33,610 bases of DNA from Oscillospiraceae bacterium (lineage in GTDB: Bacteria; Bacillota; Clostridia; Oscillospirales; Ruminococcaceae), in contig JALEJQ010000099.1 of NCBI GenBank assembly GCA_022769565.1, positions 1-33,610 of the forward strand, read 5' to 3'. Position 1 is the stretch's first letter. Each line of letters starts with the position of its first letter. The notes under the pieces were generated by a model. It worked only from the letters and a program-made list of their open reading frames with translations, made no database searches and was not told the origin of the DNA. Position numbers and translations under genes: made by a program. Positions 1-7,909 of the stretch are shown here, piece by piece.

Positions 1-40
1 CAAGAGCGGATATGTTAAATAAAAAAGGAGACTGATCATT

Positions 41-745
41 ATGGCATTATATGGTATCAACGCTTATATGTCCAATTCTTATTATTCTTCTTTACTTTCT
101 TCCGGCTCCAAGAAGTACGGAAATACAAATGCAAATTCCACATCCGAGCTTTACTCCCTTATGAAAAGAGCGGATATGGTACGCTCAAAAAGCTACCAAA
201 AATCCATGATGGAGGAGTACAAAAAAGTATTCTCCGGCAATGATACGGGTACTGTTGAAAGTGAAAAAAATCTTTCCGCAGCGGCTAAAAAGCTCAGCAG
301 CTCCGCTTCGGCGCTTGCTGTTTCGGGAAGAACAGAACTGAACAACAGGGACGCTCTTGCAGAAAAGGTACAGACCTTTGCCGATGATTACAATGCAACG
401 GTAGATGCTCTCCAGAAGTCGGGCAGCGTTGACGCTCTTAAAAACGGCGTTTATATGACAAACACAGCAAAGGCGTATTCCGGCGCTTTGGGCAGAATAG
501 GCATAAAGGTAGGCTCGGACAACAAGCTGACCCTTGACAAGGAGGCTTTCAAGTCCGCCGACGCAAATGCCGTTAAGTCCATTTTAAGCGGCAGCTACTC
601 CTTCACAGGCAAGACCGCAGACAAGGCTTCGGGAATAAGCAGAGCCGCAGGTCTTAAGGCTCAGGTGGTAAGCTACACAGAAAACGGCACTCTCGATTAT
701 TCAACAATGCTTTCTTTAAGCTCAATGTTCAGCGAAAGAATATAA
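41..745 (+). CDS. FliD-like small protein (flagellar cap C-terminal-like region)
   Basis: A 234-residue protein without a signal peptide or membrane segment. The middle and end (about residues 100-200) resemble the C-terminal domain of flagellar hook-associated protein FliD: a 'FADDYNATVDAL' helix, then 'LGRIGIKV' and 'NKLTLDKEAFKSADANAV', the usual 'short turn, D-G-K-L-T-L-D, then A-N-P-E-A-V' pattern. Full FliD proteins are usually over 400 residues with a separate N-terminal domain, which is missing here. The start ATG follows AAGGAG at 25-30 with about 10 bases between. The N-terminus is rich in Ser, Tyr and Asn, as in secreted filament proteins. The next gene begins 411 bases later, so it is probably not co-transcribed. 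It may be a flagellar-type secreted protein, or a protein that only borrowed this fold. The identification is by pattern only. Confidence 0.6.
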   Translation: MALYGINAYMSNSYYSSLLSSGSKKYGNTNANSTSELYSLMKRADMVRSKSYQKSMMEEYKKVFSGNDTGTVESEKNLSAAAKKLSSSASALAVSGRTELNNRDALAEKVQTFADDYNATVDALQKSGSVDALKNGVYMTNTAKAYSGALGRIGIKVGSDNKLTLDKEAFKSADANAVKSILSGSYSFTGKTADKASGISRAAGLKAQVVSYTENGTLDYSTMLSLSSMFSERI

Positions 746-794
746 AAATTATATATTAACAGGCTGTTGCACAATAATAGTTTTATAACCCAAA

Positions 795-873
795 CGGGCG
801 GCTGGTAGCCGTCCCTACAAGTTCAAACCGTTAAAATACACGGCTTTGCGTAGGGGCGGATATTATCCGCCCG
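795..873. repeat. Paired REP-like hairpins (inverted pair)
   Basis: Two short palindromes face each other. The left one at about 796-815 has GGGCGGCT pairing with AGCCGTCCC (one G-T wobble or offset) and is followed by CTAC. The right one at 854-872 is GGGCGGATA/TATCCGCCC and is preceded by GTAGG. The halves are inverted copies of one unit, 'GGGCGG-palindrome-CCGCCCCTAC'. The same two-hairpin arrangement occurs at 19269-19348, and a single related hairpin lies at 10217-10235. This resembles the BIME arrangement of bacterial REP sequences. No adjacent transposase is visible. Confidence 0.75.
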
Positions 874-894
874 CAGTTTATAAAAAATCATTTA

Positions 895-1055
895 ATACTA
901 ATTCCAAATCGTTCTATAGACAAAGACGACAGATAGAACACAGCCAATCAAGGAAAGCGACCGCAGCAATGCTTGGTGCCTTGCAAGGGAGCTTGACGCC
1001 GAGTGGCTGGGTTATGGCTGTTGGATTTGTCTATAGGTTGGTTTGGAATTAGTAT
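895..1055. ncRNA. Structured RNA/mobile element candidate, copy 1
   Basis: A 161-nt element closed by a perfect 14-bp inverted repeat (ATACTAATTCCAAA with TTTGGAATTAGTAT). A short internal loop follows, then a second perfect helix CTATAGACAAA/TTTGTCTATAG. Inside is a helix of about 10 bp with one mismatch (AACACAGCCA/TGGCTGGGTT), then a TCAAG/CTTGA helix and a small terminal hairpin. Copy 2 at 7731-7892 keeps the CTATAGACAAA helix, 'TCAATCAAGGAAAG'-type segments and 'AAGGGAGCTTGACG', but its outer and middle helices have different sequences that still pair. That covariation supports a real folded molecule. The transcribed strand is not fixed by the sequence. The class is unknown to me. A HEARO/omega-RNA-like or other non-autonomous element is a guess only. 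Confidence 0.7.
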
Positions 1056-1156
1056 AATGTGCAGCAGCCCGTTGCTGTTTTAAGGTTTTTACGGCGTATG
1101 CCGTTTCTGCGCATATAATAAGCAATGGGGTCATTTCCCGTTGAAAGGAAAAATTT

Positions 1157-1504
1157 ATGGCTATACAGATATTCGGAAAAGCAAAATGCTTCGACACAAA
1201 AAAAGCCGAGCGCTGGTTCAAGGAACGGGGCGTTAAGGTACAGTACATCGACCTTCTCTCAAAAGGCATGAGCAAGGGCGAGTTTGACAGCGTTGTAAAG
1301 GCATTAGGCAGTATTGACAGCCTGATCGACAGCTCTTCAAAGGACTACTGCAATATAAAATATCTTCTTGACGACGCAAAGTATGACAAGCTGTGCGAAC
1401 AGCCTAAGCTGTACAAAACTCCCGTTGTCCGCTGCGGAAAGGCTGCGGCGGTGGGGTATTGCCCCGAAATGTGGGAAAAATTTATTGAAGCTGAGAAAAA
1501 GTAA
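1157..1504 (+). CDS. ArsC/Spx-family thioredoxin-fold protein
   Basis: A 115-residue cytoplasmic protein of the arsenate reductase/Spx family. It starts with a thioredoxin-like beta strand and Cys11 in 'GKAKCFDTKKAERWF', where ArsC and Spx proteins carry their N-terminal active or redox Cys. The C-terminal part 'TPVVRCGKAAAVGYCPEMWE' matches the family's conserved 'R-P-[IV]-[VL]-R-x-G-K-...-V-G-F-x-P-E-x-W' segment. There is no CxxC as in Spx regulators, so a reductase-like or unassigned role fits better than a transcription factor. The Cys residues in the 'VRCGK' and 'GYCPE' segments are less usual. The start is ATG after GAAAGGAAA. The gene ends 16 bases before the dehydrogenase gene, so the two are probably co-transcribed. 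Family membership is fairly sure, substrate is unknown. Confidence 0.85.
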   Translation: MAIQIFGKAKCFDTKKAERWFKERGVKVQYIDLLSKGMSKGEFDSVVKALGSIDSLIDSSSKDYCNIKYLLDDAKYDKLCEQPKLYKTPVVRCGKAAAVGYCPEMWEKFIEAEKK

Positions 1505-1520
1505 CCTTTTGGAGGAAATT

Positions 1521-2282
1521 ATGACTGCACTTGTTACGGGCGCAAGCTCGGGTATAGGAAGAGATATTGCAAGAGAGCTTGCCGCACGGGGCATAAGACT
1601 TGTAATCTCGGGAAGAAATGAAGCTGCCCTTGAGGAGCTGCGGAAGGAGATCGGCGAAAACCGTGTGAAGATAATCACCGCCGACCTTTCGGACAAAAAG
1701 GAATGCTTCCGCCTTTATGAAGAAGCCAAAAAATACAGCCCCGATATTCTTGTGAACAACGCAGGCTTCGGGCTTTTCGGCAAGTTTGCGGACACCGACC
1801 TTGATACGGAGCTTAAAATGATAGACGTTAACATCAAAGCCGTTCATATCCTCGCAAAGCTGTTCCTAAAGGACTTCCGTGAGAAGAACAGCGGCTACAT
1901 CCTTAATGTCGCTTCCGCCGCAGGCTTTATGCCGGGACCTTATATGGCAACCTACTATTCCACCAAAAACTATATCGTAAGGCTTACGGAGGCGTTGGAC
2001 AGGGAGCTGAAAAACGAGGGCAGCGCAGTTTCGGTAAGCGCATTCTGCCCCGGTCCCGTCGATACCAATTTCAACAGCGTTGCAGGAGTGAAATTCAATC
2101 TGAAAGGCATTACCAGCGAAGCTGCGGCAAAATACGCCGTTGACGGAATGTTCCGCAGGAAGGTCCTTATTATCCCGACGATAACTATGAAAGCAGCCGC
2201 CGTCGGAGCAGGACTTTTTCCGCCGTCCATAGTTTCATGGTTTGCGGGACATATGCAGAGCAGAAAGGGAAATGTAAAATGA
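1521..2282 (+). CDS. Short-chain dehydrogenase/reductase (SDR)
   Basis: A 253-residue classical SDR that should use NAD(P)H to oxidise or reduce an alcohol/carbonyl in the cytoplasm. The N-terminal cofactor motif is TGASSGIG (residues 6-13), followed by the NNAG motif near residues 79-82, the catalytic Ser at about 132 in 'VASAAGF', and Tyr145-x-x-x-Lys149 in 'YYSTK'. 'CPGPVDTNF' is the usual PG motif after the active site. An arginine at the end of the second strand ('SGRNE') suggests NADPH preference. I chose the ATG at 1521 because GGAGG lies five bases upstream at 1511-1515, and the longer open frame upstream overlaps the ArsC-family gene. The stop overlaps the next start as ATGA, which indicates translational coupling to the HD hydrolase. 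The substrate cannot be read from the sequence. Confidence 0.92.
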   Translation: MTALVTGASSGIGRDIARELAARGIRLVISGRNEAALEELRKEIGENRVKIITADLSDKKECFRLYEEAKKYSPDILVNNAGFGLFGKFADTDLDTELKMIDVNIKAVHILAKLFLKDFREKNSGYILNVASAAGFMPGPYMATYYSTKNYIVRLTEALDRELKNEGSAVSVSAFCPGPVDTNFNSVAGVKFNLKGITSEAAAKYAVDGMFRRKVLIIPTITMKAAAVGAGLFPPSIVSWFAGHMQSRKGNVK

Positions 2283-2932
2283 GCAGGGATACGGAAAGAA
2301 TGAAGCGTCAGCTTGAATTTCTCCTTGAACTGGACAAAATGAAGAACCTTTACCGCCAGACCTACATTCTCCGTGATGACCTGCCGGAGGGGTCAAAGGA
2401 ATTTGAGGAAAATTTCCGTGAGAGAAAGCCTCTTCCAAGGCGTGAAAACGATGCGGAGCATTCCTTTTCCCTTGCAATCGCAGCGGCGGTGCTTGCGGAA
2501 TATTCCAACGAGCCTGTGGACGTTGTAAGGGTCATGAAAATGGTTCTTGTACACGATGCGGTGGAGGTCGATGCAGGTGACACCTACTGCTACGATAAAG
2601 AGGGGTACAAGACAAAGCGTGAGCGTGAGCTTAAAGCCGCAGAGCGCATTTTCGGAATTCTCCCTCCCGACCAGCAGGCGGAATACAGAGGTCTGTGGGA
2701 CGAATTTGAAGAAAATACCACCCCCGAAGCACGTTTTGCCAATGCTATGGACAGGATACAGCCTATGCTGCTGAATTACACAAGGGACGGCATTTCCTGG
2801 AAGGAGCATGGCGTTCATTTCGGCATGGTTGCGGAGCGGAGCATGAAAATAAAGGACGGTTCGGAGGAGCTTTGGGAGTATTTCTATTCGCTTCTGGAGG
2901 ACGCAAATAAAAAAGGCGTGCTGCCAAACTAA
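2279..2932 (+). CDS. HD-domain hydrolase (YfbR/5'-nucleotidase-like)
   Basis: A 217-residue cytoplasmic HD-superfamily metal-dependent phosphohydrolase. The metal ligands are visible: His61 ('DAEHSFSLA'), His92-Asp93 ('LVHDAVEVDAGD') and Asp158 ('NAMDRIQPML'). This layout is typical of the HD_3 group, whose best known member is the deoxyribonucleoside 5'-monophosphatase YfbR. That the substrate here is a nucleotide is inference. The start is the ATG at 2279, which overlaps the dehydrogenase stop (ATGA). An in-frame upstream extension to 2237 would lie inside the preceding gene and lacks a ribosome-binding site. A promoter for the next gene begins 68 bases after the stop, so this is likely the last gene of the ArsC-SDR-HD group. 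Confidence 0.88.
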   Translation: MSRDTERMKRQLEFLLELDKMKNLYRQTYILRDDLPEGSKEFEENFRERKPLPRRENDAEHSFSLAIAAAVLAEYSNEPVDVVRVMKMVLVHDAVEVDAGDTYCYDKEGYKTKRERELKAAERIFGILPPDQQAEYRGLWDEFEENTTPEARFANAMDRIQPMLLNYTRDGISWKEHGVHFGMVAERSMKIKDGSEELWEYFYSLLEDANKKGVLPN

Positions 2933-2999
2933 AATTCCATTATATCCCATATATTTGCGAATAACATTTGTTTGTTTTTAACAAAATCCGCAGTATTGC

Positions 3000-3027
3000 T
3001 TGACAATTTTTTATTATATGGTATAAT
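3000..3027 (+). promoter_or_regulatory. Sigma-A-type promoter for the chemoreceptor gene
   Basis: Perfect TTGACA (3000-3005) and perfect TATAAT (3022-3027) are separated by 16 bases. Transcription should start near 3034, giving an untranslated leader of about 70 bases. That leader contains a small AGACGG/CCGTCT hairpin (3046-3072) and ends with AAGGTGG at 3089-3095. The leader is too short for, and lacks the motifs of, a cyclic-di-GMP riboswitch. Confidence 0.85.
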
Positions 3028-3103
3028 AAAATATAAACATATGGAAGACGGTACAAGGGTATTCTGCCGTCTGTTCGACATCAAGTTTAAGGTGGTATAG
3101 ATC

Positions 3104-5050
3104 ATGTCAAAAATCGGCAAATCACTAATTCTTGTAACGATAGCTCTTGTTGTAGCCTTCATGTTTGCACTGGGAACTATTAATATGATGGAGTTCCAAA
3201 AACTTGTAAAATCGTCTCTGTCTACCGAAGTGGAGGTAGCAAGCAACGTCCTTTCTAACGAAATAGACAGGCTTTGCACAGAAGCGGACGACATTAACGC
3301 CGAGCTTGCGGAAAATGTAGATTTTGTCCGTGCCTTTGACCTTGACCGAGGCACCGTTATACAGAGCAGATTTGAGACAAACGCAGATGACTGCAGCTTT
3401 TTCGGACTTTTCATCAATAAGGACGGAAACGTTATATGGAAAAGCGATAATGCACTTATGACAAATCTTGATTATGACAAAGTCCTTTCGGGCGGTTCAT
3501 ACGGAGGATTCATAAGCGGCGATGAAAGAATACCTCTTTATTATCTGAACGCTGTGCCTGTCCGCAACTCCATTGAAGAAGTGATCGGAGCGGCTTTTGT
3601 GGGCGTTGATTTTACCGACGAAGAATACCTTGACGAAATAAAGAAAACTGTTGAAGCGGAAGTTACCGTTTTTGCAGGAAGCACAAGAATCGCCACTACC
3701 GTTATGAACGATGACGGCAGCAGAGCCGTTGGCACGGAAATGAGCGACAAGGTAAAAAAGGCTGTCATAGAAGGCGGAGAACAGTATGAAGGCAACGCCG
3801 ATATTCTCGGTCAGGAACACTTCTGCTTATATACTCCCGTAACTGACAACGATGGAAATGTTATCGGCGCATATTTCGCAGGCGTTTCGACCAAAAGGAC
3901 AAATACCATGCTTTACCAGTCGATACTTATCTCGTTTATTTGCGAGATCGTTGCCTGCACTTTAATAGTATTCCTTCTTGTTGTATTTACCAACAGCCAG
4001 ATCATAAGACCTGTCGTTACAGCCAAGAAACTTACCGAGGAAATGGAAGCCGGAAATCTTGGAGCGCAGGTCGATAATTCAAAGCTTCCCAAGAACGAAG
4101 TGGGCGAAATGGTATCCATTCTCAGTCACACAAAGGACAGCCTTGCAATGTATATCCGTGATATGACAACGGTAATGGGCGCTATGGAAAACGGCGATTT
4201 CACCGTTTCTCCCGAGGTCGAATATGTAGGCGACTTCACCGCTATACGCAATGCTATGGAGGCTATCCAGCAGCAGCTCGGAGAAGTGGTAAATCACCTG
4301 AACGTTTCCGCTGCGGAGGTCTCTTCCGGTTCAGCTCAGATAGCAAACGGCTCACAGCTCCTTGCAGAGGGTACTACCCGTCAGGCAGCGGCTATCGAAG
4401 AACTTTCCGCAACTATCAATTATATTTCCGAAAAGATACGCCTTAATGCCGGTAACGCCGAAAAGGCTGACGCTTACGCTTCCGAAGCCTGTGAAAAGGT
4501 CGAAGTTCAGGCGAAGGAAATGGAAGAAATGCGCAGCGCTATGACCGATATAAAGGAAAAGTCAGCACAGATAGAAAACATCATAAAAACTATTGAAGAT
4601 ATAGCTTTCCAGACAAATATCCTTGCTCTTAACGCCGCAGTTGAAGCTGCAAGAGCAGGTGAAGCAGGAAAGGGCTTTGCGGTAGTTGCGGACGAGGTAA
4701 GAAACCTTGCAACAAAGAGTGACGAAGCTACAAAGCAGACCTCCGCAATAATCGGAGATACCGTTGCAGCCGTTGAAAAGGGTGCGGCTATCGTTGCGGA
4801 AACTGTAAAATCCATGGCGGAAGTTTCAGACATTACCGAAAAGACCAACGCACTTATAGAAGAAATATCTGCCGCATCGGCAGAACAGTCCGAAGCTGTT
4901 CTTCAGGTCACAAGCGGCATTGCCCAGATATCCGAGGTAGTTCAGCAGAACTCTGCAACTGCGGAAGAAAGCGCTGCTTCCTGCGAGGAGCTTAACGGTC
5001 AGTCCGAGGTTCTTATGGAACAGGTCTCAAAGTTCAAGGTCAACGAATAA
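3104..5050 (+). CDS. Methyl-accepting chemotaxis protein with Cache sensor
   Basis: A 648-residue transmembrane chemoreceptor. TM1 spans about residues 7-28 and TM2 about 272-297. Between them is an extracellular Cache-type sensor of roughly 245 residues. Its second half ('[15 protein letters not shown]', '[16 protein letters not shown]', '[15 protein letters not shown]') fits the Cache_3-Cache_2 type, which binds small organic acids or similar ligands in characterised members. A HAMP linker follows TM2, then the cytoplasmic signalling domain. Its tip '[39 protein letters not shown]' region (about residues 498-537) is nearly invariant in this family and binds CheW and CheA. It has its own promoter and terminator, so it is monocistronic. 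It implies a chemotaxis system elsewhere in the genome. The ligand is unknown. Confidence 0.96.
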   Translation: MSKIGKSLILVTIALVVAFMFALGTINMMEFQKLVKSSLSTEVEVASNVLSNEIDRLCTEADDINAELAENVDFVRAFDLDRGTVIQSRFETNADDCSFFGLFINKDGNVIWKSDNALMTNLDYDKVLSGGSYGGFISGDERIPLYYLNAVPVRNSIEEVIGAAFVGVDFTDEEYLDEIKKTVEAEVTVFAGSTRIATTVMNDDGSRAVGTEMSDKVKKAVIEGGEQYEGNADILGQEHFCLYTPVTDNDGNVIGAYFAGVSTKRTNTMLYQSILISFICEIVACTLIVFLLVVFTNSQIIRPVVTAKKLTEEMEAGNLGAQVDNSKLPKNEVGEMVSILSHTKDSLAMYIRDMTTVMGAMENGDFTVSPEVEYVGDFTAIRNAMEAIQQQLGEVVNHLNVSAAEVSSGSAQIANGSQLLAEGTTRQAAAIEELSATINYISEKIRLNAGNAEKADAYASEACEKVEVQAKEMEEMRSAMTDIKEKSAQIENIIKTIEDIAFQTNILALNAAVEAARAGEAGKGFAVVADEVRNLATKSDEATKQTSAIIGDTVAAVEKGAAIVAETVKSMAEVSDITEKTNALIEEISAASAEQSEAVLQVTSGIAQISEVVQQNSATAEESAASCEELNGQSEVLMEQVSKFKVNE

Positions 5051-5076
5051 AAGTATTAGACAAAACAAAAACAAAT

Positions 5077-5122
5077 AATAAGGGACAGATAAGATTTTTC
5101 CTGTCCCTTATTCTGATTTTTA
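5077..5122 (+). terminator. Rho-independent terminator after the chemoreceptor gene
   Basis: A perfect 12-bp stem, AATAAGGGACAG (5077-5088) with CTGTCCCTTATT (5101-5112), has a 12-base loop and is followed by CTGATTTTTATA. It lies 26 bases after the stop codon and 24 bases before the next start, so it separates the two genes or attenuates read-through into the von Willebrand A gene. Confidence 0.88.
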
Positions 5123-5146
5123 TAAAAAATACAAAGGGGTCACAGT

Positions 5147-7738
5147 ATGCCTGATAGCAAGGATATGAAAGAGATAAAAATGCCGCAGACCATAAACGAT
5201 CCTTACCTTGACGAGCTTCAGGGTATCTACAAGGGCAGACGGAAAGGAATGGGCAAGCGTTCAGAGGATATTCCGCTTGATGATGTGCTTATTGACGATA
5301 CGCTTGATTTTGGAACTCCTGCCAAGGCGGAAAAGACTGCGCCGCAGCAGCCTGCCGAAATTATTTCCGAGGAAACGGAAGAGAAGTTCGTTCCCGTTGA
5401 AGAAGAAACGGCTGTAACGGAGGAAATTCCCGAGGAAGAACCTGCCGAAGAAGAAGCGCCGACGGAAAGCATACCCGAAGAAGACGAGCCTGTGCAGAAA
5501 AATACAAAAAAAGGCAAAAAGCTGCGCAAGAATCTTGGTCTTGACGATAATCTCACCGTTGTGGACGGGGCAAATGCCACCACAGAAAAAAGCAGAAGAA
5601 AACATAATCACTACGTTGACCCGGAAGTACAAGGCAAAAGGATAAGAGCTGCAATTGCCGCTATACTTGTGGCTGCGGCGGCTTATGCCTGCGTATTCGG
5701 AGCAGTAAACCTTATGAACAAGGATTATTACGAGGAAACGTCAAAGCGGCTTTCCATGGCTTCCGTTGAAGAAAAAGTAGTGGAGGCTGAGGAAAGATAC
5801 TACATTGATTCCGATATGGACGGGCTTGCAGACGATTTTGAGGAAAATACCCTGAAAACCGACCCGACAAAAGCCGATTCGGACAGCGACGGAATTCCCG
5901 ACGGCAGCGAGTACATATGCGGCGCAGACCCTCTTGACCCATCGGACGGCGGCAGAGAGGATTTTGAACGTATCATTACAACGAATTCGGCGGTGCTTAT
6001 AGTAAAGGGCGGAGCAAAAGCCGTAAGCTCGGCTTCTGTTGAAACTGCCGATCCCGGTACGGGAAATTACCCAGGCGTCATCGGCAACGTTTACCGCATT
6101 TCCGGCACTGACGGCAGCGCATCGCTTACCATAGGCGTTGGCGGTGAAGAAGTCGGCAATATAGGCATATTCCGCCTTGAAAATGAAAATTCAACGGCGG
6201 AGGAGATAACCTCTGCGATAAACGGCGGTGCTGTATCTGCGGACAATATATCCGATGGTCTGTATTTTGCAGCGGACAGGGCGTTATTCAGTACAGACGC
6301 AGGCACAGACGTTATGTTCGTTATCGACAACTCCGGCTCAATGTACCCTAAGGAGCTTGTTTCCGGTTCGGAGGAAAACGATGTTGAATTCAAACGCATC
6401 GACCTTTCGGAAAATCTGTTGAAGGTATTTGGCGAAAATACAAGCTGCGGCGTTGCGAAATTTACGGCGCAGTATACCCTTGTTTCACCTCTGTCACCCG
6501 ACAAGAGTCTTGCCGAAGATGGTCTTGAATCCATACGCAGCGGCAGCGAGAGCTTCAGCGGAACGGACTTCGCAGGAGCGGTGCTGAAGGCTGCAGAAGC
6601 GTTCACGGACGAAAGCCGCAGAAGATTCATTGTGCTTATTACGGACGGTCTGCCCTCAGATGACAGCTTCAAGGACAACGAAGATAAGGCTGTTTACATC
6701 TGCAAAAAGAATAACATTTCCGTTATTTCCATAAGCCTTGGCAACGACACGGACATCGGCTATCTTACCGAAATTGCGGAGGGAACGGGCGGCGTGTTCT
6801 ACCGTGCGTTCAATGCGGATTCCCTTGAAGAAACGGAAAAGAAGATAACTAACTTTATCAACAAGGAAAACGATGTTGTGAGCGATGAAAACGGCGAGAA
6901 CATCTCGGTAACGGCTGTTGCGGATTCAGGCTTCGGCAGCGAAAACTGCGTGGGCATCGCAGGGATCCCCACCACTCTCAGCGTTTCGGGCAGTCTTACA
7001 GGCAGCGCTGTTGTAAACAAGCTGTACTACACAGGCGACCTTCCTCTTTCAGGGGCAGGATATTATGTCAGCAGCGATGAATTTCTCAAAAGCGGCAAGG
7101 AAAAGCTCAGTACCTACAGCATACCCTGCCTTGCAGTCTACAGTGAATATCTGAACCTTGAAAGCAAGTGGGATTTCACCTCCGAGGGCAGCGTTCTCCG
7201 TTACGGCGAGGAAGCGAAAAGCTGGCTTTCGGCACACGGCATGACCTGTTCGGAAACGGAATTCTCGGGCAACATTGACCAGTCGGACACAATGCTTATG
7301 CTCAGAAAAATAACCTTCCAGCAGCTCAGAGATTACAGCATTTACGAAAAAGCGGTCATCGACGTTGACGCACTTCCCGAAGAAGAGCAGCAGATATTCC
7401 GCATTGCCTCTTCTTATGACAATATGGACAGATATAAGGTGCTTTCCTTCGGTTCGGACGGCAAGGCTGCTTACGACCTGCTTTGCGGCGAGCTTGGCAG
7501 CGGTATTCCATCTGTGCTTGTCACCGATGACGGCCGTGTGTTCAACGCTTCTTCCCTTTCCAAAAACACTCAGAAAGCCGATTCCTACGTTATAAAAGCC
7601 TTTGAATCGGGCAAAAACGGTTCCGAGCAAAACATCTTTATCGAAAAGCAGAAGGTGTACACCGGCTCGGGCGTTGACGTTCAGTTTGTTGCAAAATGCG
7701 GCGGACAGGAAATAAGGCTTTATATTCTTAAATACTAA
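5147..7738 (+). CDS. Membrane-anchored von Willebrand A protein with calcium-type repeats
   Basis: An 863-residue protein with an unusual order. A charged, Glu/Pro-rich cytoplasmic N-terminus of about 165 residues comes first, then one membrane helix (about 167-190). Outside the membrane are two acidic 'D-x-D-x-D-G' loops of the thrombospondin-type-3/EF-like kind (Asp221 'DSDMDGLADDFEE' and Asp244 'DSDSDGIPDGSEY'). A von Willebrand A domain starts near residue 387 with an intact metal site (Asp394-x-Ser396-x-Ser398, then 'GTDFAGAV' and 'ITDGLPSDD'). The last 280 or so residues are unassigned. Such domains bind proteins or other ligands through a divalent metal, so a surface adhesion or scaffold role is likely but inferred. 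AAAGGGG sits upstream of the ATG. The stop codon lies inside the left stem of structured element copy 2. Confidence 0.9.
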   Translation: MPDSKDMKEIKMPQTINDPYLDELQGIYKGRRKGMGKRSEDIPLDDVLIDDTLDFGTPAKAEKTAPQQPAEIISEETEEKFVPVEEETAVTEEIPEEEPAEEEAPTESIPEEDEPVQKNTKKGKKLRKNLGLDDNLTVVDGANATTEKSRRKHNHYVDPEVQGKRIRAAIAAILVAAAAYACVFGAVNLMNKDYYEETSKRLSMASVEEKVVEAEERYYIDSDMDGLADDFEENTLKTDPTKADSDSDGIPDGSEYICGADPLDPSDGGREDFERIITTNSAVLIVKGGAKAVSSASVETADPGTGNYPGVIGNVYRISGTDGSASLTIGVGGEEVGNIGIFRLENENSTAEEITSAINGGAVSADNISDGLYFAADRALFSTDAGTDVMFVIDNSGSMYPKELVSGSEENDVEFKRIDLSENLLKVFGENTSCGVAKFTAQYTLVSPLSPDKSLAEDGLESIRSGSESFSGTDFAGAVLKAAEAFTDESRRRFIVLITDGLPSDDSFKDNEDKAVYICKKNNISVISISLGNDTDIGYLTEIAEGTGGVFYRAFNADSLEETEKKITNFINKENDVVSDENGENISVTAVADSGFGSENCVGIAGIPTTLSVSGSLTGSAVVNKLYYTGDLPLSGAGYYVSSDEFLKSGKEKLSTYSIPCLAVYSEYLNLESKWDFTSEGSVLRYGEEAKSWLSAHGMTCSETEFSGNIDQSDTMLMLRKITFQQLRDYSIYEKAVIDVDALPEEEQQIFRIASSYDNMDRYKVLSFGSDGKAAYDLLCGELGSGIPSVLVTDDGRVFNASSLSKNTQKADSYVIKAFESGKNGSEQNIFIEKQKVYTGSGVDVQFVAKCGGQEIRLYILKY

Positions 7739-7892
7739 GTTCATATCGTTCTATAGACAAAGACGGGAGATAGAATTACGTCAATCAAGGAAAGTGACCG
7801 CAGGCGTGCTGTCGCACGGCAAGGGAGCTTGACGACGAATGACGTAATTATAGCTTTCGGATTTGTCTATAGGTTGATATGAACTTAGTATT
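7731..7892. ncRNA. Structured RNA/mobile element candidate, copy 2
   Basis: A 162-nt element closed by a perfect 17-bp inverted repeat (AATACTAAGTTCATATC with GATATGAACTTAGTATT). A symmetric GTT/GTT internal loop follows, then the helix CTATAGACAAA/TTTGTCTATAG shared with copy 1. A perfect 10-bp inner helix AATTACGTCA/TGACGTAATT replaces the differently paired helix of copy 1. The conserved TCAAG/CTTGA helix encloses a hairpin with CGTGC/GCACG. The left end overlaps the stop codon of the von Willebrand A gene, and the right end is 17 bases before the pentapeptide-repeat gene. It could therefore process or attenuate a shared transcript, or be a precisely placed insertion. Confidence 0.72.
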
Positions 7893-7909
7893 AAATAAGG
7901 ACAACATTT

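Larger units (their letters stand above)
746..1156. other. Intergenic region carrying repeats, no gene
   Basis: This 411-base gap holds the paired REP-like hairpins (795-873) and structured element copy 1 (895-1055). From 1056 to 1156 it is plain sequence ending in the ribosome-binding site GAAAGGAAA ahead of the ArsC-family gene. The 68-codon open frame over the structured element is not credible as a gene. I see no clear promoter. Confidence 0.7.

Noticed and set aside
8-15. GAGCGGATATG shared between the left edge and the FliD-like gene (near 168)
   Set aside because: A 12-base match can occur by chance, and nothing else around it is repeated.
846-1052. Open frame of 68 codons over the structured element
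   Set aside because: It lies within an element whose changes keep helices, has no ribosome-binding site and no family match.
895-1055. Group II intron or its domain V
   Set aside because: No domain V hairpin motif or reverse transcriptase, and the terminal helix structure is wrong for an intron.
3028-3103. Possible cyclic-di-GMP riboswitch ahead of the chemoreceptor gene
   Set aside because: The leader is only about 70 bases, and the expected conserved motifs are missing. Only one small hairpin is visible.
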